Positions 1 through 12,033 of a stretch of DNA of 64,000 bases are shown here, one piece after another. How positions within the stretch are numbered: the stretch's first letter is position 1; the number at the start of each line of letters is the position of its first letter. Made by a program: the position numbers and the translations under genes. This DNA is from Pagrus major (lineage: Eukaryota; Chordata; Actinopteri; Spariformes; Sparidae), in NCBI RefSeq assembly GCF_040436345.1, contig NC_133220.1:4392436-4456435 (forward strand), written 5' to 3'. Under the pieces are notes generated by a model. That model worked only from the letters and a program-made list of their open reading frames with translations, was not told the origin of the DNA and made no database searches.

Positions 1-65
1 TCATGAAAACAAAGAGAGTTTGTTTATTTAGTTTGTTTTATTGACTAAGGCAGAAAAATGTTCAC
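1..65 (-). repeat. Edge-truncated copy of dispersed repeat family A
   Basis: Read on the minus strand, this stretch matches the internal part of the copies near 1430-1672 and 5966-6248, including the shared words 'tttttctgcct' and 'tttgttttcatga'. The copy is cut by the window edge. The family has ends of the form AAAGGGGCACTATGTAG and behaves like a short non-autonomous DNA transposon. I recognise it as widespread in teleosts, but its class cannot be set from this sequence alone. Confidence 0.5.
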
Positions 66-1429
66 GGACAGGTAACGTTTTAAAGTTTTACATCCACCAG
101 CTCTGCCCTCGCTCTCTTAAGATAAACTCAGCGCACCACTCGCCGAAACATCTACACTTCTCAAAATGAGTTGGGGACTATTTTAGTGGTTCATTTGTTT
201 ATTCTGTGACATATCTGAATTTTTATTTTGTGTTTTTTTGAATATTTTTGACCCCCAAAAAATAGTTTTTTCCAATTTTATTTCACTGGGGATGTTACGT
301 AAAGCTGAGGGGGGACGAGGGGAGTAACAGAGTCAGATGACACCGGGAGTGAAAGAAGAAGGAGAAGAAGGAGAGACGGGATGTAGGAGTTTAAACACAG
401 AAGAACACAGATAACTGGGTCAACATAAAAACAAGATGCCGTCATCCTACAAAAGAAGAAAAGATGTTTCAAAAATCAGAGCAACTCTGGTGCTAAACGC
501 TGGATCACATTACCGATCGTGGCTCAGGCTCACACAGCACACTGGCCCACTGACCCTGATGTGAGTTAACGCAGCACTTATAAATCACCGCGGCCTCAAA
601 GGTGAAGGGAGATCAGGTGTGATCCTCCACTCACAGGTGAGAAGAAGGTGAGAGAGGACGGCACCTGAGGGCAAACACACCCACAACACCGGGGCTGTAA
701 CAGGGGAGTGAACAGTTTGACAGTGAACCATTTTCCCTGTAAATATATATAGTTTGTTTCTATTTTTTGTGGGTGAATCACAGTAGAGTCACTTCACTCG
801 AAGAAGTAAAGATTTGTGCATATTGTAGCGATCGGTCTTTGCAGTACGAGCGAACGAGTGTCTCCTGAAAACGTCTGTAAACAAGGATCAACCTTCTGAA
901 TAACTGAATCTTTTCCGAGAAAATTCTACATTTCTGCAAAAAACAACGTTCATCTCAATTTAAAATACCCGTAAGGATGATACGGTGCTTGTGAAAATCA
1001 GCTCACATTTCATCTAAGCTACATAACTTTTCCTTTATGTAATGTAAAAATGTGATATGATGTGTCGGAGACAGACAGATGCGTGCTTCTTTTTCAGGTT
1101 TTAAATGCTTCCCTCCAGTAATCTTCCAGAGTATTTTGAGTATTTGCCAAAGGCAGAGTTATGTGGATCATGCGGTGACTTCTTCTCTTTAACTTCAGGA
1201 GCTTCTGCCTCGGGCCGACGACAGCACAACTGACTTATGACTTTGAAAAAACAGCCGCTCGTCAGATATGCAGCCTGACCCAGAAATGTATTTCCTCGTT
1301 CCCAACTTAACTGTGTCTGTCTGTCTGCTTTGAATTGTACTCACTCACAGATACCAGACACCGGACAGTGTCCTGTCCCTTTATCTGGATCCACACCAAC
1401 AGTTATATATAGTTGGGTTAAATTTAAAG
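66..1429. other. Non-coding stretch, nothing recognised
   Basis: No open frame with recognisable protein character, no RNA gene and no clear repeat was seen. The short open frames (about 60 codons) have low-complexity or random-looking translations. Confidence 0.5.
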
Positions 1430-1672
1430 TTGCACCAGAGAAAAATCTTTTTAAATGAACAAACTCTTTTTGTTTTCATGACTGAATAAACTGAATTTAT
1501 ACTGTTTTACTTCAAAGCTTCAAACAGCGTTCTGGGACCATTTTCCTCTGAGAACAGCTTGTTTATTCACTTGTGAAAAAAAAAGTTTGTATTATTACCT
1601 CATTAATAATGTAAATAATACAATTCTGAGCTTGAATTTCTTCTCCAAAACTACACAGTGCTTCTTTAAATG
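1430..1672 (+). repeat. Dispersed repeat family A copy
   Basis: It shares with the 5966-6248 copy the ordered blocks 'gttttcatgactgaataaac', 'tctgagaacagc', 'ttgtttattcact', 'ttattacctcattaat' and a terminal 'aaaactacacagtgc'. Its left end is degraded. It is non-coding. Confidence 0.6.
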
Positions 1673-2730
1673 TTCATAAATTGTTTTCCACGCCAGTGAA
1701 ACAAAAATCAGCTAATTTTGTGATTGTTTGTGAGACAGCTGATTTAGAAATGAGTCATTAGCTGACCTTTTTCTGTCTCTCTGTCACTGCAAAACACATT
1801 TACAAAAGATAATTATTGGGGGAACTTAAATGTCCTCAGACATGAAGTACTGGAGCACTTATTGGTGTTTATAACATGTGTTACTTTTGCTTGTGTCGTC
1901 TGAAATATCCGTTATATCGCAGTATTAGGCTGTAAAAATGAAGTAAAACTACTCCAGAGTTGACTGAACGAGCCACCTTCGAGACATTCTGTACAATTCG
2001 ATATGTGCTCATCTTATGTAAGCGTTCAGCCCTCCTGCGTGCCTCAACACGTCTGTACATCATATGTACAGCTATAGATGCATCCCGGAGGCACAGCTGC
2101 TTCACAGTTGCTCTGGTTTCTCATAATGCTTCTATTATCTCACACTGAGTCCACATTACGTATGTTCGGCCGCGCTCACAGCTGGGACAACGATTATTAG
2201 ATGGATTGCTGTGAACTTTCGGACAGATGTTCACGATGGCTTTGTTGGTCTCCTGGACCACCTCAACTCCACTTCTTCCAGTGTGAAGGAGCAGTGGTGG
2301 TACATTTACCTAATCTTGTAAAACAGGTCTGGCTGCGTCGACATCATATATATTTCAGTCTCTGTAGGGTTGTGTTGTGTTGCTGCAGGCCTCAGGTCTG
2401 TGTATCTGTATGTACTAAGACCAAAGTGGATCCAAGCAGACTGTGTTGACTCTCTCTGTTCGGGTCTGCTGCGTTTTTGGATTGTGTCCAAGGTCACATT
2501 CAGACCATCTTGAGCTCCTCCTCATTCATTTCAGTAGCCCCATTCACACTCCCTTTTCTCAGGGGGGACAGTTTTGTTCTGTCTCTGATCTGCCAGCGAA
2601 GGTAGTAACACAGTAAACAGATCCTTCACTCGTCAAATAAAAGAGAAATGTCCCAAACTTCAACCCACAAAGCAACATTACAGGACCAAACAACAGTAGT
2701 GTGGTAGCAGGTCGTGTCTTCAGCATCTTA

Positions 2731-3211
2731 CGCCGCTTTTCCACCAAGTTAGTGGATCTACACAGGTTTTTTTAAACTCGGGCAAACCTGCTAAAGATCA
2801 TGTATTGACGCCATTCCCACTTCCTACATGTACAACATTCGGAAGTCTAGAAGAGCCGCACGATTAAATTGTTTTATCCCCATTCAAGTTAGCTGGGCGC
2901 TAAACCGGAAGTTAGCCGGCTCAGTCGGCGATCCGGATATTTTCGCAGCCAGGAAGTCGAGCTTTGTCGTCTTCAAAACAACACTGAGCAGCTTTCATAG
3001 GAATGAACGGGGCTCCACCTCAAACACTGTGTCCAGTAATAAAACCTCCTTGAATAGACAAACTCCTTCTTTACTTACGCGAGCTGAGGTGATAAAAACC
3101 CGAGTCTACTGCAGAGTCAACTGACCCAGAGTTTACACATTCCCATTGCACACAAAAACCTGATGTTAGTGGGTTTAAGTGGGATTTTTGACCAGTGGAA
3201 AAAGGGTGTTA
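2731..3211 (+). mobile_element. Non-autonomous transposon-like repeat, family B copy 1
   Basis: About 480 bp with degraded inverted ends: 'cttttccacc' on the left and 'ccagtggaaaaag' on the right. The interior matches the copy at 4694-5344 block by block: 'gatctacacaggtttt', 'caacctgctaaa' in variant form, 'gtctagaagagcc', 'ggaagttagccggct' and 'gtttacacattc'. It has no coding capacity. An open frame at 2828-3124 crosses it and is not supported as a gene. Confidence 0.6.
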
Positions 3212-4235
3212 CATATGGAAAAAAGTATCGAATTTATACGTGATCCTACCGATTCTTTGTCACATTTCTGCCTGTAAAACATTAAAAAAAAAATTTGAAA
3301 AATCACCGTGACCGAGACTTCAGTGAATTTCCCCCCGGAAAACAGCATCCCTCCTCGCGAGTGAGAGCCAGACAGCGTCCGCTATTTACTGCTGCCGATT
3401 ATGTAATTATGTAATTCAGAGCAAAAGACTTGAGTCTGGATCTCATCACGACACATTATAACAGCATCCATATGATCATAAACAGTTTGCTGTATGAAAT
3501 GACCCACTGGAGCGGCTTTATGTCGGCGCTGCTTGGTTCTGTGTGAACAAACAAAGGCGAGAGTTCTTGCGGTGATAATGTGAAGTCTCTGTGTGAACAG
3601 GACTGATGACGCAGGACCAGTGAAGCAGTCGAGGTGGAGACTCTACTTTGCTGCAACACCACATGACGTCAGCTGACGAGGCATTGCAACAGCCAATCAA
3701 ATACAGGCGAGCTCACATTCCTGATAAATGACTTTATCACTGTCACATGTGACATTAATGGTGTATTTCGACTGTTTTTGTGTGAGGAAAAATAAAATGT
3801 CTGCAGCTGGAATAAACATTTAGACCTGAATTATTTTTATTCTTTTGTTTCAGATCTCCCTCGACCTTTTCCTTTTAGCGCCATAATCAGATCAATATTT
3901 CAGCTTAAACATATAAAACACATCACAGAAAGATCAATTTAATGAATCATTGAACTGAAGCTCATTCATGATCCTAATTCTGATGATTTTCTCTAGTCTA
4001 GTTAATTTAAACTTCACCTGAATATAAAAGATATATTATTTCTTTACTCTCAGTTAAAATGAGTTAAAGTTTCAAGCAAAGCTGAAGTAGAAGATATTTT
4101 CATTCCAGTCTCTGAATCAGGAAGCTGCTGAGTGAATGTATCTAGAAAACATACTGCAACCTCTCAGTATGTGTCATCATACACACTCGTCTCACACACA
4201 GCATGTGAGGGTCTTATGTGAATCCTAATCACGGA
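3212..4235. other. Non-coding stretch, nothing recognised
   Basis: AT-rich sequence with scattered stops in all frames and no convincing gene. I recognised no repeat family here. Confidence 0.4.
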
Positions 4236-4345
4236 TTGGCTCCCTCGCGCTGAGCTGCGGTGACGTCACCCAGTGACCGACAAGAGTGATGAGAAAAGCA
4301 ACTCAGCAGTGAGCGGTCAGGAAACCAGAGCCGTGAAGACACACG
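4236..4345. promoter_or_regulatory. CRE palindrome with nearby CCAAT motif, possible distal regulatory element
   Basis: A full palindromic cAMP-response element TGACGTCA lies at 4261-4268, about 20 bp after an inverted CCAAT motif (ggattggc) and within a locally CpG-richer patch. It is about 2.7 kb upstream of the OSGIN promoter. The motifs are seen; a regulatory role is inference only. No transcription start or exon is evident beside it. Confidence 0.3.
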
Positions 4346-4663
4346 AGTTGTGACAGGCGAATAAAAGTGTGATAACAATGATATTTAATAATGAAGACAA
4401 AAAAAAAAAAACTAAACAATTGTCAGCAAACAGAAACCCAAACTGAAATGAATAACACCCTCAGGGGAAAATTAATATTTACCGAATGTCACAGCGATTT
4501 ATCAAACAGTTATGGGGACGTTTTTCTCAGAAACTAACCAAAACTAAACCAAAAGCCTGCTTGTGGCACGAGACGAAAGATCTAGTGGATCATCAGAGTC
4601 ATTAGGATTCATCATCTCGGAACCGTGGGTGTCTGCAATAGAGTTCGAGCAGATGGACCTCAG

Positions 4664-5570
4664 ATAAGTTAAGATAAGATCATCTTTTATTAAGCCACTT
4701 TCCACCAAAATTAGCAGATCTACACAGGTTTTCTAAAAGTGTGTCAACCTGCTAAAAATCACGTATTGACCCAAGTCTGTGATTTCTATCTGAAGCGTCA
4801 CGTGTCACGTCACAGACAGTTGTAACAGAAGAGAAAACAACAACAGACCCATTGTGACAGAAGCGTCTGTAAAACGGTGGATAAATTCTGTTGAGCGTCA
4901 GAACCCCCGAGACGTGACTCGATTCACTGTCAGAACTTGAGCCATTCGGTCCAATAACATTTGGAAAGTCTAGAAGAGCCACAGGATTAAATCATTTTAT
5001 CCCCCTTCAAGTTAGCCGGGCGCTAGGCCGGAAGTTAGCCGGCTTGGTTGGCGATCCGGGTATTTTCACAGCCGAGCTTTTTCAGGAGTAAAACCTCCCT
5101 GAATAGACCGCGTATCAAATTACGTCTTTATTTACACGCCACCACCGGATGTTGGTAACATGTCATCACTTCACACGGCGGAGTTTAGCGTGTTCACCCG
5201 GGACTTACGTTTGGATCAAAGCTGAGCCGAGGTGATAAAAACCAGAGTCGACTGGTGTAAATGCAGAGTTTACACATTCACATTGCACACAAAAGCTGAT
5301 CTTAGTGGGTTTAAGAGGGATTTTTGACCAGAGGAAAAGGGGTGTCAGTCCCACAACGGGGAAATTTGCATTATTACAGCAGTAAAGAGGACATCAAAAA
5401 TAGAGAGCATCAACATATGTAACATATATATTTAAAACAGTAATAAGTAAGTAGAATAAGTATTATGTAAATATATATGTATATATAGTAAAATAAGTAA
5501 AAGAATATATATGAAGTAAAAGAGCAGTCAGAACAATATAAACAATACGAATAAGAAACAAAACTTTAAA
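4664..5570 (+). repeat. LINE-tail-like repeat split by a family B insertion
   Basis: The left piece 'aagataagatcatctttt' (4672-4690) and the right piece 'gtcccacaacggggaaatt' (from 5348) form the familiar teleost 3'-tail sequence '...tttattagtcccacaacgggg...' once the intervening family B element is removed. The right piece continues AT-rich to about 5570. This is a nested insertion. Confidence 0.5.
4694..5344 (+). mobile_element. Non-autonomous transposon-like repeat, family B copy 2 (nested)
   Basis: This second copy of the 2731-3211 element is about 650 bp. It has extra internal sequence around 4780-4950 and 5085-5235. Its ends are 'actttccacc' on the left and 'agaggaaaaggggtg' on the right, roughly inverted. 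It interrupts another repeat, so it inserted later than its host. It is non-coding. Confidence 0.6.
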
Positions 5571-5965
5571 ATGTTTACACCATTTAAGAGAGGTTGTTGG
5601 AAAATTGACCAAACTGGATTTATACACCACTCTGCCTCTGACCATCTGAGAGAGGAAGAAAACAGGAGCTACCACTCTGTTGACATTTCCAGACACCACC
5701 ACTGCCACACACAGGCCTACTGTTAGTTCTTATGAAGTCTGTAGAAAAGTTAAAATAACTCGACGTCATCATCATCACTGCACATTAACACTCCTCTGGC
5801 AGCCATTTTAGAGGAACTCACCCGTGTGACTGAACAGAACAACCTGTTTAACTGTCTGTGGTTTTCTGCTGATCGTGTAGATAAAATATTTTGACCTGTA
5901 CTTGTTTTTTCCTGTTTGATATAAAATGCATTATGTCATCGTGTTTGTTTAAATAAAATGGTTTA

Positions 5966-6248
5966 AAGGAGCATTACGTAGATTTGGGGAAGGAATTTTA
6001 ATCAGAAGAGAAAGATAAAACATTTTTCTGCCTAAACAAACTAAATAATCTTTGTTTTCATGACTGAATAAACAAACTGACTTTAAAGAACAACAGTTTA
6101 TACTGGTTTACTTTGTTTATATGTGGCGGACCCTGCCACCTTCTCTGAGAACAGCCTGTTTATTCACTTATGGAAAAAAATACATATTTCTGAGTTTGTG
6201 TTATTACCTCATTAATATTGTAAATATTACTGCATAGTGCCCCTTTAA
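5966..6248 (+). mobile_element. Family A non-autonomous element, most complete copy
   Basis: It begins AAAGGAGCATTACGTAG and ends CTGCATAGTGCCCCTTT, which are imperfect terminal inverted repeats of about 17 bp. It is about 280 bp and non-coding. The interior includes 'gtggcggaccctgccacc', also found in the inverted pair at 45.5-45.7 kb. Confidence 0.6.
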
Positions 6249-6530
6249 GTTGCATATGAAGTAATCCAAAAGTAATGCAAAGTAATCAGGTTACATTACC
6301 TTAACATTGTCATACTTGGATTAGGTTACTGTCTACATTTTTTTTTTTTACAGGTAATACATCCTCCCATCCATGATTACATTACACCACTGACATTAAT
6401 GCATCAATTATCATAATCAGAAACATGATTCAGTGGAGGGTTACATAATGAGTACTGTAATGAGTCGAATGCAGTACTTTTACTTGTAACAGAGTACTTT
6501 ACACTGTAGTAAAGCTTCTTTTACTGACAT
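6249..6530 (-). repeat. Family E repeat, inverted copy upstream of the OSGIN promoter
   Basis: Its reverse complement matches the three direct copies downstream of exon 1 (7466-8650). It contains the inverted form of 'ctctgttacaagtaaaagta' and the 'gattatgtaatcctcc' type block. Family A debris with 'gcagtgcccctttaa' follows at 6596-6640. Confidence 0.6.
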
Positions 6531-6809
6531 AGATTAGGATCCAATTATGACAATATTTTATCATTTATTCTATATTATTATTATTATTAGAGGATAGTTC
6601 TGAATTCCTTCTCTAAAACCACGCAGTGCCCCTTTAACTTAAATGTTGCTGTATAAAGTCGCACAGAAATGAAAATACAGTATAGAAAGTATGTTATCTC
6701 AGTATCCTGAGGAGTGTGACTGCAGATCAAAGTCAAACTGAGCACTATAACTGGCTGCTCTTTGTGTTTCAGCTCATTGGTCTGATCTCTTTGTTACTTA
6801 ACAGCAGCC

Positions 6810-6994
6810 ACTCGCGTTACGTCATCCTCGTCCTGCGCGCTCCTCCCTCATAGACGATCTTCGCGTTTTACGACAGCGCGGCTCAGCAGGAGGAGGGGGG
6901 GGGGGGGGGGATCGCCCGGAGCGGGGCGGCCTCTGATTGGCCGGCGGGCGGGCTGTCTGCAGCGCTATATAATGTGAGTGTGCGGCGCTGAGCG
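6810..6994 (+). promoter_or_regulatory. OSGIN gene promoter (CRE-like site, GC boxes, CCAAT, TATA)
   Basis: In order there are a CRE-like TTACGTCA (6817-6824), a run of 16 G (6895-6910), GC-box sequence (gcggggcggc, 6921-6930), an inverted CCAAT box (gattggcc, 6935-6942) and a TATA box (tatataat, 6966-6973). The patch is CpG-rich. The TATA position predicts a start near 6995-7000. Assignment to the OSGIN gene rests on orientation and the splice donor at 7172/7173. Transcription-factor binding is inferred from motifs only. Confidence 0.65.
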
Positions 6995-6997
6995 GCA

Positions 6998-7172
6998 GCT
7001 GGAGGTCTGAGCTGCACATGTGCGGAAGAAAAGCGGATAAAAAAAAAGCGAGAAACAAAGCGGCCAGATGAGTGAATGAGAGGCGGCGGAGAGGAAACAC
7101 GAGACAAAACATCCAGTCCCGTCTCCGCTGGACGACACAGAGGGCCGCATCTCCACCGACACCCGCATATCT
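6998..7172 (+). other. Probable non-coding exon 1 of the OSGIN gene
   Basis: It starts about 25-30 bp after the TATA box and ends at a good donor (CT|GTGAGT, intron from 7173). No ATG here leads into the OSGIN frame, and the first coding exon is 6.45 kb downstream. The boundary at the 5' end is estimated. Reverse-strand open frames through this GC-rich stretch are not supported. Confidence 0.55.
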
Positions 7173-7299
7173 GTGAGTAACCTTCATCTCGGAATCCAGA
7201 CAGAGCTGCGTGAAGCGCATGCGGGAGAGAGAGTGTGTGTGCGGGGTCGGAGGGTTTCGTATGAGTCAGTAGTGCGGTGTTGAAGCTGGTTAGTGCAGG

Positions 7300-7301
<2 letters not shown>

Positions 7302-7331
<30 letters not shown>
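7302..7331 (+). repeat. (GT)n microsatellite
   Basis: Uninterrupted GT dinucleotide run in OSGIN intron 1. Confidence 0.95.
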
Positions 7332-7333
<2 letters not shown>

Positions 7334-8356
7334 ACGGTGCAGTGAGAGCAGGTCGGTTCCGCTCACACCGAACAGATGTGACTCATTCGGTCCACCGGCC
7401 GAACCGGCGGGAGGGTGGGAGGTTCGGCCCGGCTCCATGCAGACACTCGGCCCGGTGTCTTAGTGTCTGCAGAAGAAGTATTCAGATACTCTACTGCAGT
7501 GAAAGTAGCATTACTACACTGTAAAGTACTCTGTTACAAGTAAAAGTACTGCATTCTCAAGTTACATCAGCACCACACTCACTACTCGTTACAGTACTGA
7601 TTATGTAATCCTCCTCTGAATCATGTCTGATTATACTGACCGGTGCATTACTGCCAGTGATGTAATGTAACCAGGGTTGAGAGGATTACTTTAAAAATGT
7701 ATTACCTGTGTAAAAAAAAATAAAAAAAATCACAATGTAAAAGTAATGTAATTTGATTACTTTTGGATTACCTTCATACCAAACATGTGCAACTTAAAGG
7801 GGCACTATGTAGTAATATTTACAATATTAATGAGGGCTGGAAGAAGTATTCAGATATGTAACTGCAGTAGAAAGTAGCATTACTACAGTCTAAAGTACTC
7901 TGTTACAAGTAAAAGTACTACATTCTACTCATTACAGTACTCATTATGTCACTTTCCTCTGAATCATATGTCTGATTATAATAATTGATGCATTAATGTC
8001 AGTGATGTAATGTTATCATCCTAATCCAAGTATCACAATGTTAAAGTAATGTAACTTGATTACTTTCCTTTATGTTGGATTACCTCAATACCACCCATGT
8101 GCAACTTAAAGGGGCACTATGCAGCAAAATTTACAGTATTAATGAGGTAATTTTTGCCCAAAACTACGTAATGCACCTTTAACCTGGCGTCTGTGTGACT
8201 GTAGACGAGCTGGAACAAGTATTCAGATATTTAACTGCAGTAAAAGTAGCACTACTACAGTGTGAAGTACTCTGTTAAAAGTAAAAGTACTGCATTCTAC
8301 AGTATCAGCATCACAGTGTATTACTCATACATTACAGGACTCATTATGTAACCCTC

Positions 8357-8360
<4 letters not shown>

Positions 8361-8426
<66 letters not shown>
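8361..8426 (+). repeat. (GT)n microsatellite
   Basis: About 33 uninterrupted GT units inside the third family E copy. Confidence 0.95.
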
Positions 8427-8428
<2 letters not shown>

Positions 8429-8560
8429 GGGGTCAATCAATATGGCTTCTTCAGGGCTGATACTGATTATTAGAAATCAGTGAAACTGATATTTGGGATC
8501 GATATTCATTCGCAGTAAAAACTAAACCCTTTGAAAATGTATTCTGACACAGTTACTGAT
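8427..8560 (+). repeat. Dispersed repeat family F copy
   Basis: It begins 'ggggtcaatcaatatggc' and contains 'gattattagaaatca'. It matches 14450-14570 ('ggggtcgaccaatatatggc ... gattattagaagtca'). The second copy also sits inside another repeat, which suggests mobile behaviour. It is non-coding. Confidence 0.5.
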
Positions 8561-8650
8561 TACCTGCTGAAGAATGGAGTCCGAGTATCACAATATTAAA
8601 GTCACGTAACCTGATTACTTTCTGGATTACCTCACACCAAACATACGCAA

Positions 8651-11600
8651 ATAAAGACAAAAGAAATAAACATCTAAAGATTACTTTTATTTAACTTCAA
8701 TACAGACCAGAATATCATTCTTCATTAAAGAAAATGTAGGACATTTTTCATCATTTAATCAGATTCTGCTGATCAAACAGCTGATCGATTAATCGAGAAA
8801 GTCTCACAGACTCGTGTTTATTAGGTTTCAGTTTTCAGCTCCTGTCTGGGCCTCGTCTGTATCCACAGACTCCTGCGGGCGGTTTTCCGTTCAGTGGGCT
8901 GATTATTAAAATCTCATTAGCCGTCTGGTCGGCGCAGATGGCAGATGGGCCGCTCGGCCTCGGGACGATTTCAGTCCGGCGTCAGCTCAGGTGCCATATG
9001 GAGCATTTCTGAAGTGTCGGCCGGTCGTTAGAGAGACGGAGTCAGAGCGGCGTTACAGTGCACAGCGTAAAAGATGGCTTAAATGAAAGAGGTGTATTTA
9101 AATATCACGAGCAGCTGGATGAGACCTCCGGCTCTGCTATATTTGCAGCAGAGCAACACGACCCCTGTGAGAGTCACACTAACGAGCAGGGAGGGATCTT
9201 CTAGAGGATTATAAACGGTTTCTTTCAGAATTGGAGAGGTCAGAAGGAAGGTAAGGGTCAGCGGTGGAGATGTGAGGGAGGTCACTGAGTGTTGTTTTTC
9301 ACCGGTTGCCCTGGTTTGCCTATTATTGTGATGCAGGTAAAAGTTATTCTTTATTTACTCATTAAAAGTTGAAATATTGATATTGTGTCAATAATACAGC
9401 AAAGATGTTGGTTTTTTAACTGCCTTCACTTTGAGTAATTTACTCGCCAAAAAAGAGACGAAACACACAGTAAATAAAGTTAAAGGCAGATTTGATTGCT
9501 AGCATTGTTTTTCTTTAAATTCCTATAGATATCGCGATAACATGATCGTGAATTAATTTGGCCACATTAATCGTGTAGCTAAAATCTGATATGGTGGCAG
9601 CTTTACACACCCACCAGGTATTTATTAAAACATTTTCTTAACTTCACCTGCAAACATCAGGCACACCGGTGCACCATGAGCACCCTGGAGCCCTCACCTT
9701 GAAGTCTTAAAGTCTTTATCTGTTCTTTTTGAATATGCATGAAATGTGAGTGCGAGCGTCTGATTGCCAGATTTAAAACACGACTCACATCATCATCGTC
9801 ACAGGAAGTCAAAACATAATGAGTGTTTATGATTGTTTGTGATGATTGAGGCTTAGATAACAAAGTAGGCTGATTGCACTTTGCACAGTCATGCACGCAC
9901 AGCGAGGGAAGAAGTGCAGCGTCACGTCGTCAGGGCCGTGTTGTTAATAAGTGAATCGTGTGGTTCACCAGTCGAGGGAGGAAATGTTGCCGACGGTTAA
10001 CGAGGGTCACTGCTGATACTTTTTGGCTCGTTCCTTCGCAGGTGTGTTGATGCAGCAAACACAACGTGAACCATTGTTTGGGTTTAAAAAATCACGTTGC
10101 ATCATCAAGTCTGAGAAGATGAACCTGTCCGACAGCTCGATCGCGCCCAGATGTGGTGTCATTTTGTCCCACACTAATAAATCAAAATATTTCTCCCCTC
10201 TGATATCAAGACATGCAGGTAGTTAGAGCTTTATTTTCTTTCTTATCGTCACAGCTTAAAAAGCACACACAGCTTTTGTGGAGGGAGGTATCAGTGGGAA
10301 TAGACGTTGCTGGTGATTTGAGTAAACTGCTCCTTTAACCAGCACACAGCCGTGACCTCCAGAGTAAAAGTTATGGATTTTCTGCTGTCTCCTCCTGCAG
10401 ATTGTTTGATTCACAATCTACAGACCTAAAAACATCTGGCTCGTCAATTTTACCCAAAAATATTGTGAGCTTGATTCCTATTTTGTCCCGCAGCCAGACG
10501 AAACACCGTTTACAGTAAACACGGTCGGTCCAGGAACTGTTTCCAGTAAATGAGGAGGAAATTAGACGACAGTGAATGTTTGTGCTGCAGATTTTTCAGC
10601 CTGTGTTTGATTCAAAATAAACACGGATAAATTACACTGTTTTTAAAATCAACTAGAGAAAAAAATCTCGTGATGGGATCACACCAGGCGAGACGCCACA
10701 CCAGTGTGTTTGTTGTAATAGAAGTCATGACATGAAAGAAGTGAAACAAACGAACTGTGGCAGATTCAACCATCACAGCCGGCTGTTAGTTTATGTCAGC
10801 GGACAGCATTTCTAAACTAACGTTAGCCGTCAGATCTTTTTTTCTAAAACCACAAGGCTCCAGATTAACTTTTTACTCTGGCTTACTTTTTTTCATTGAA
10901 GTGCACCAGCACATAACTTAGATGCACCCAATAACACATTTTAATTACATTACATTTCTTAACACGATTCTTAAAATGAATGTAATTAGGAATATAAAGG
11001 TGCAGATGAATGTTTGTCCTCATTTATTGGCAGCAAACACACAAGAAATTGCGATAACCTCAGTTACTTAAGAATTGCGAAAAGTTACAAAGCGCTGATG
11101 TTTAAAGTGTGTGAGAAACACAAGTATTACTGAGGTTTTACAAAAAACATGAATTTATATAAAAGTTAAGACTTTGTGTGAAAAATGCTATACATAAATG
11201 TATACATGCTACGTTTCGGGCACACCGGTGAATATTTTTGACACATGTGCGACCAAAACAGTTGCAACCTGGAGCCTCGAACTGACAACCTGCACACAGT
11301 GCTGGCACAGAAAAAAACACTGAACACACACAACACATTTGCAATAATGTAAATGTTCATCCTCGGGTTGAGAATCTGATTGTAGATCTGTCTTTTTTTT
11401 TGTGAAAAACTTCTTCTGTGGTCGTCTGAACTGCGATACGTTTCTCCAGGACACACACACACACCACAGCTGCACAATATGTCGTTTCAACACAGCACAT
11501 GTGCAATATCACAGTGCAAGGCAAGTATCAAACACAACAAGTCCTGCTACAGCTGTTCTCGCTGCGTGATACAAAAGCAAAACTCACACATTTCTCATTT

Positions 11601-11955
11601 TCACCGACTAATCTACAACAGACTTCTGTCTAACGTTACATAATTTAGTCTGATTTAAGATTAATTCTGATTTATTCTTTTCCAAACAGAGCTTTTTAAG
11701 TTATCTGGTGAAAATGTCTCTACTTGGCCATACTGTAATATACGTTTCGAAAGCAGTGTGTGATAAACAGAGAAAACAATGGGTCTCAGATCACTGTGGT
11801 TCTCTACTGTAAATCAGGGATGAGTCACCTTTTCTTGGCTCACTTGCTCTCTACATGTGTTTGCCAAAAAAAAAAAAAAAACAGGAGGAAAATCCTTTAT
11901 CCTGTCACGTCAGGACCACGAGGAAAATGGGCCAGTAGGGCTGCACGTAGTCATG

Positions 11956-11958
<3 letters not shown>
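8651..11958. other. OSGIN intron 1, no gene recognised
   Basis: Both strands carry only short open frames with no family resemblance. The sequence is AT-rich and mostly unique. I see no RNA gene. Confidence 0.5.
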
Positions 11959-12009
<51 letters not shown>

Positions 12010-12033
12010 GCATGTGTGTGTGTGTGTGTGTGT
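11959..12033 (+). repeat. (GT)n microsatellite with interruptions
   Basis: GT run with gcgtgtgcat interruptions. Open frames crossing it translate to Cys-Val repeats and are artefacts. Confidence 0.95.

Larger units (their letters stand above)
7466..8650 (+). repeat. Three direct copies of family E repeat in OSGIN intron 1
   Basis: Three copies begin near 7466, 7835 and 8205 with 'agtattcagata' and contain 'ctctgttacaagtaaaagta' or close variants, so the spacing is about 370 bp. Copies 1 and 2 are each followed by a family A end (aaaggggcactatg at about 7797 and 8109). Copy 3 is broken by a (GT)n run (8361-8426) and a further repeat (8427-8560) before its tail resumes near 8580. This looks like local duplication or amplification. 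Confidence 0.6.

Noticed and set aside
6700..7000. Antioxidant response element upstream of OSGIN, expected from NRF2 regulation of the family
   Set aside because: I found GCTCAGCA-type partial matches but no full TGASNNNGC core in the proximal promoter by eye.
6822..7220. 132-codon reverse frame across the OSGIN promoter
   Set aside because: GC-rich promoter sequence gives open frames by composition; the translation is Pro/Arg/Ser low complexity through a poly-G run.
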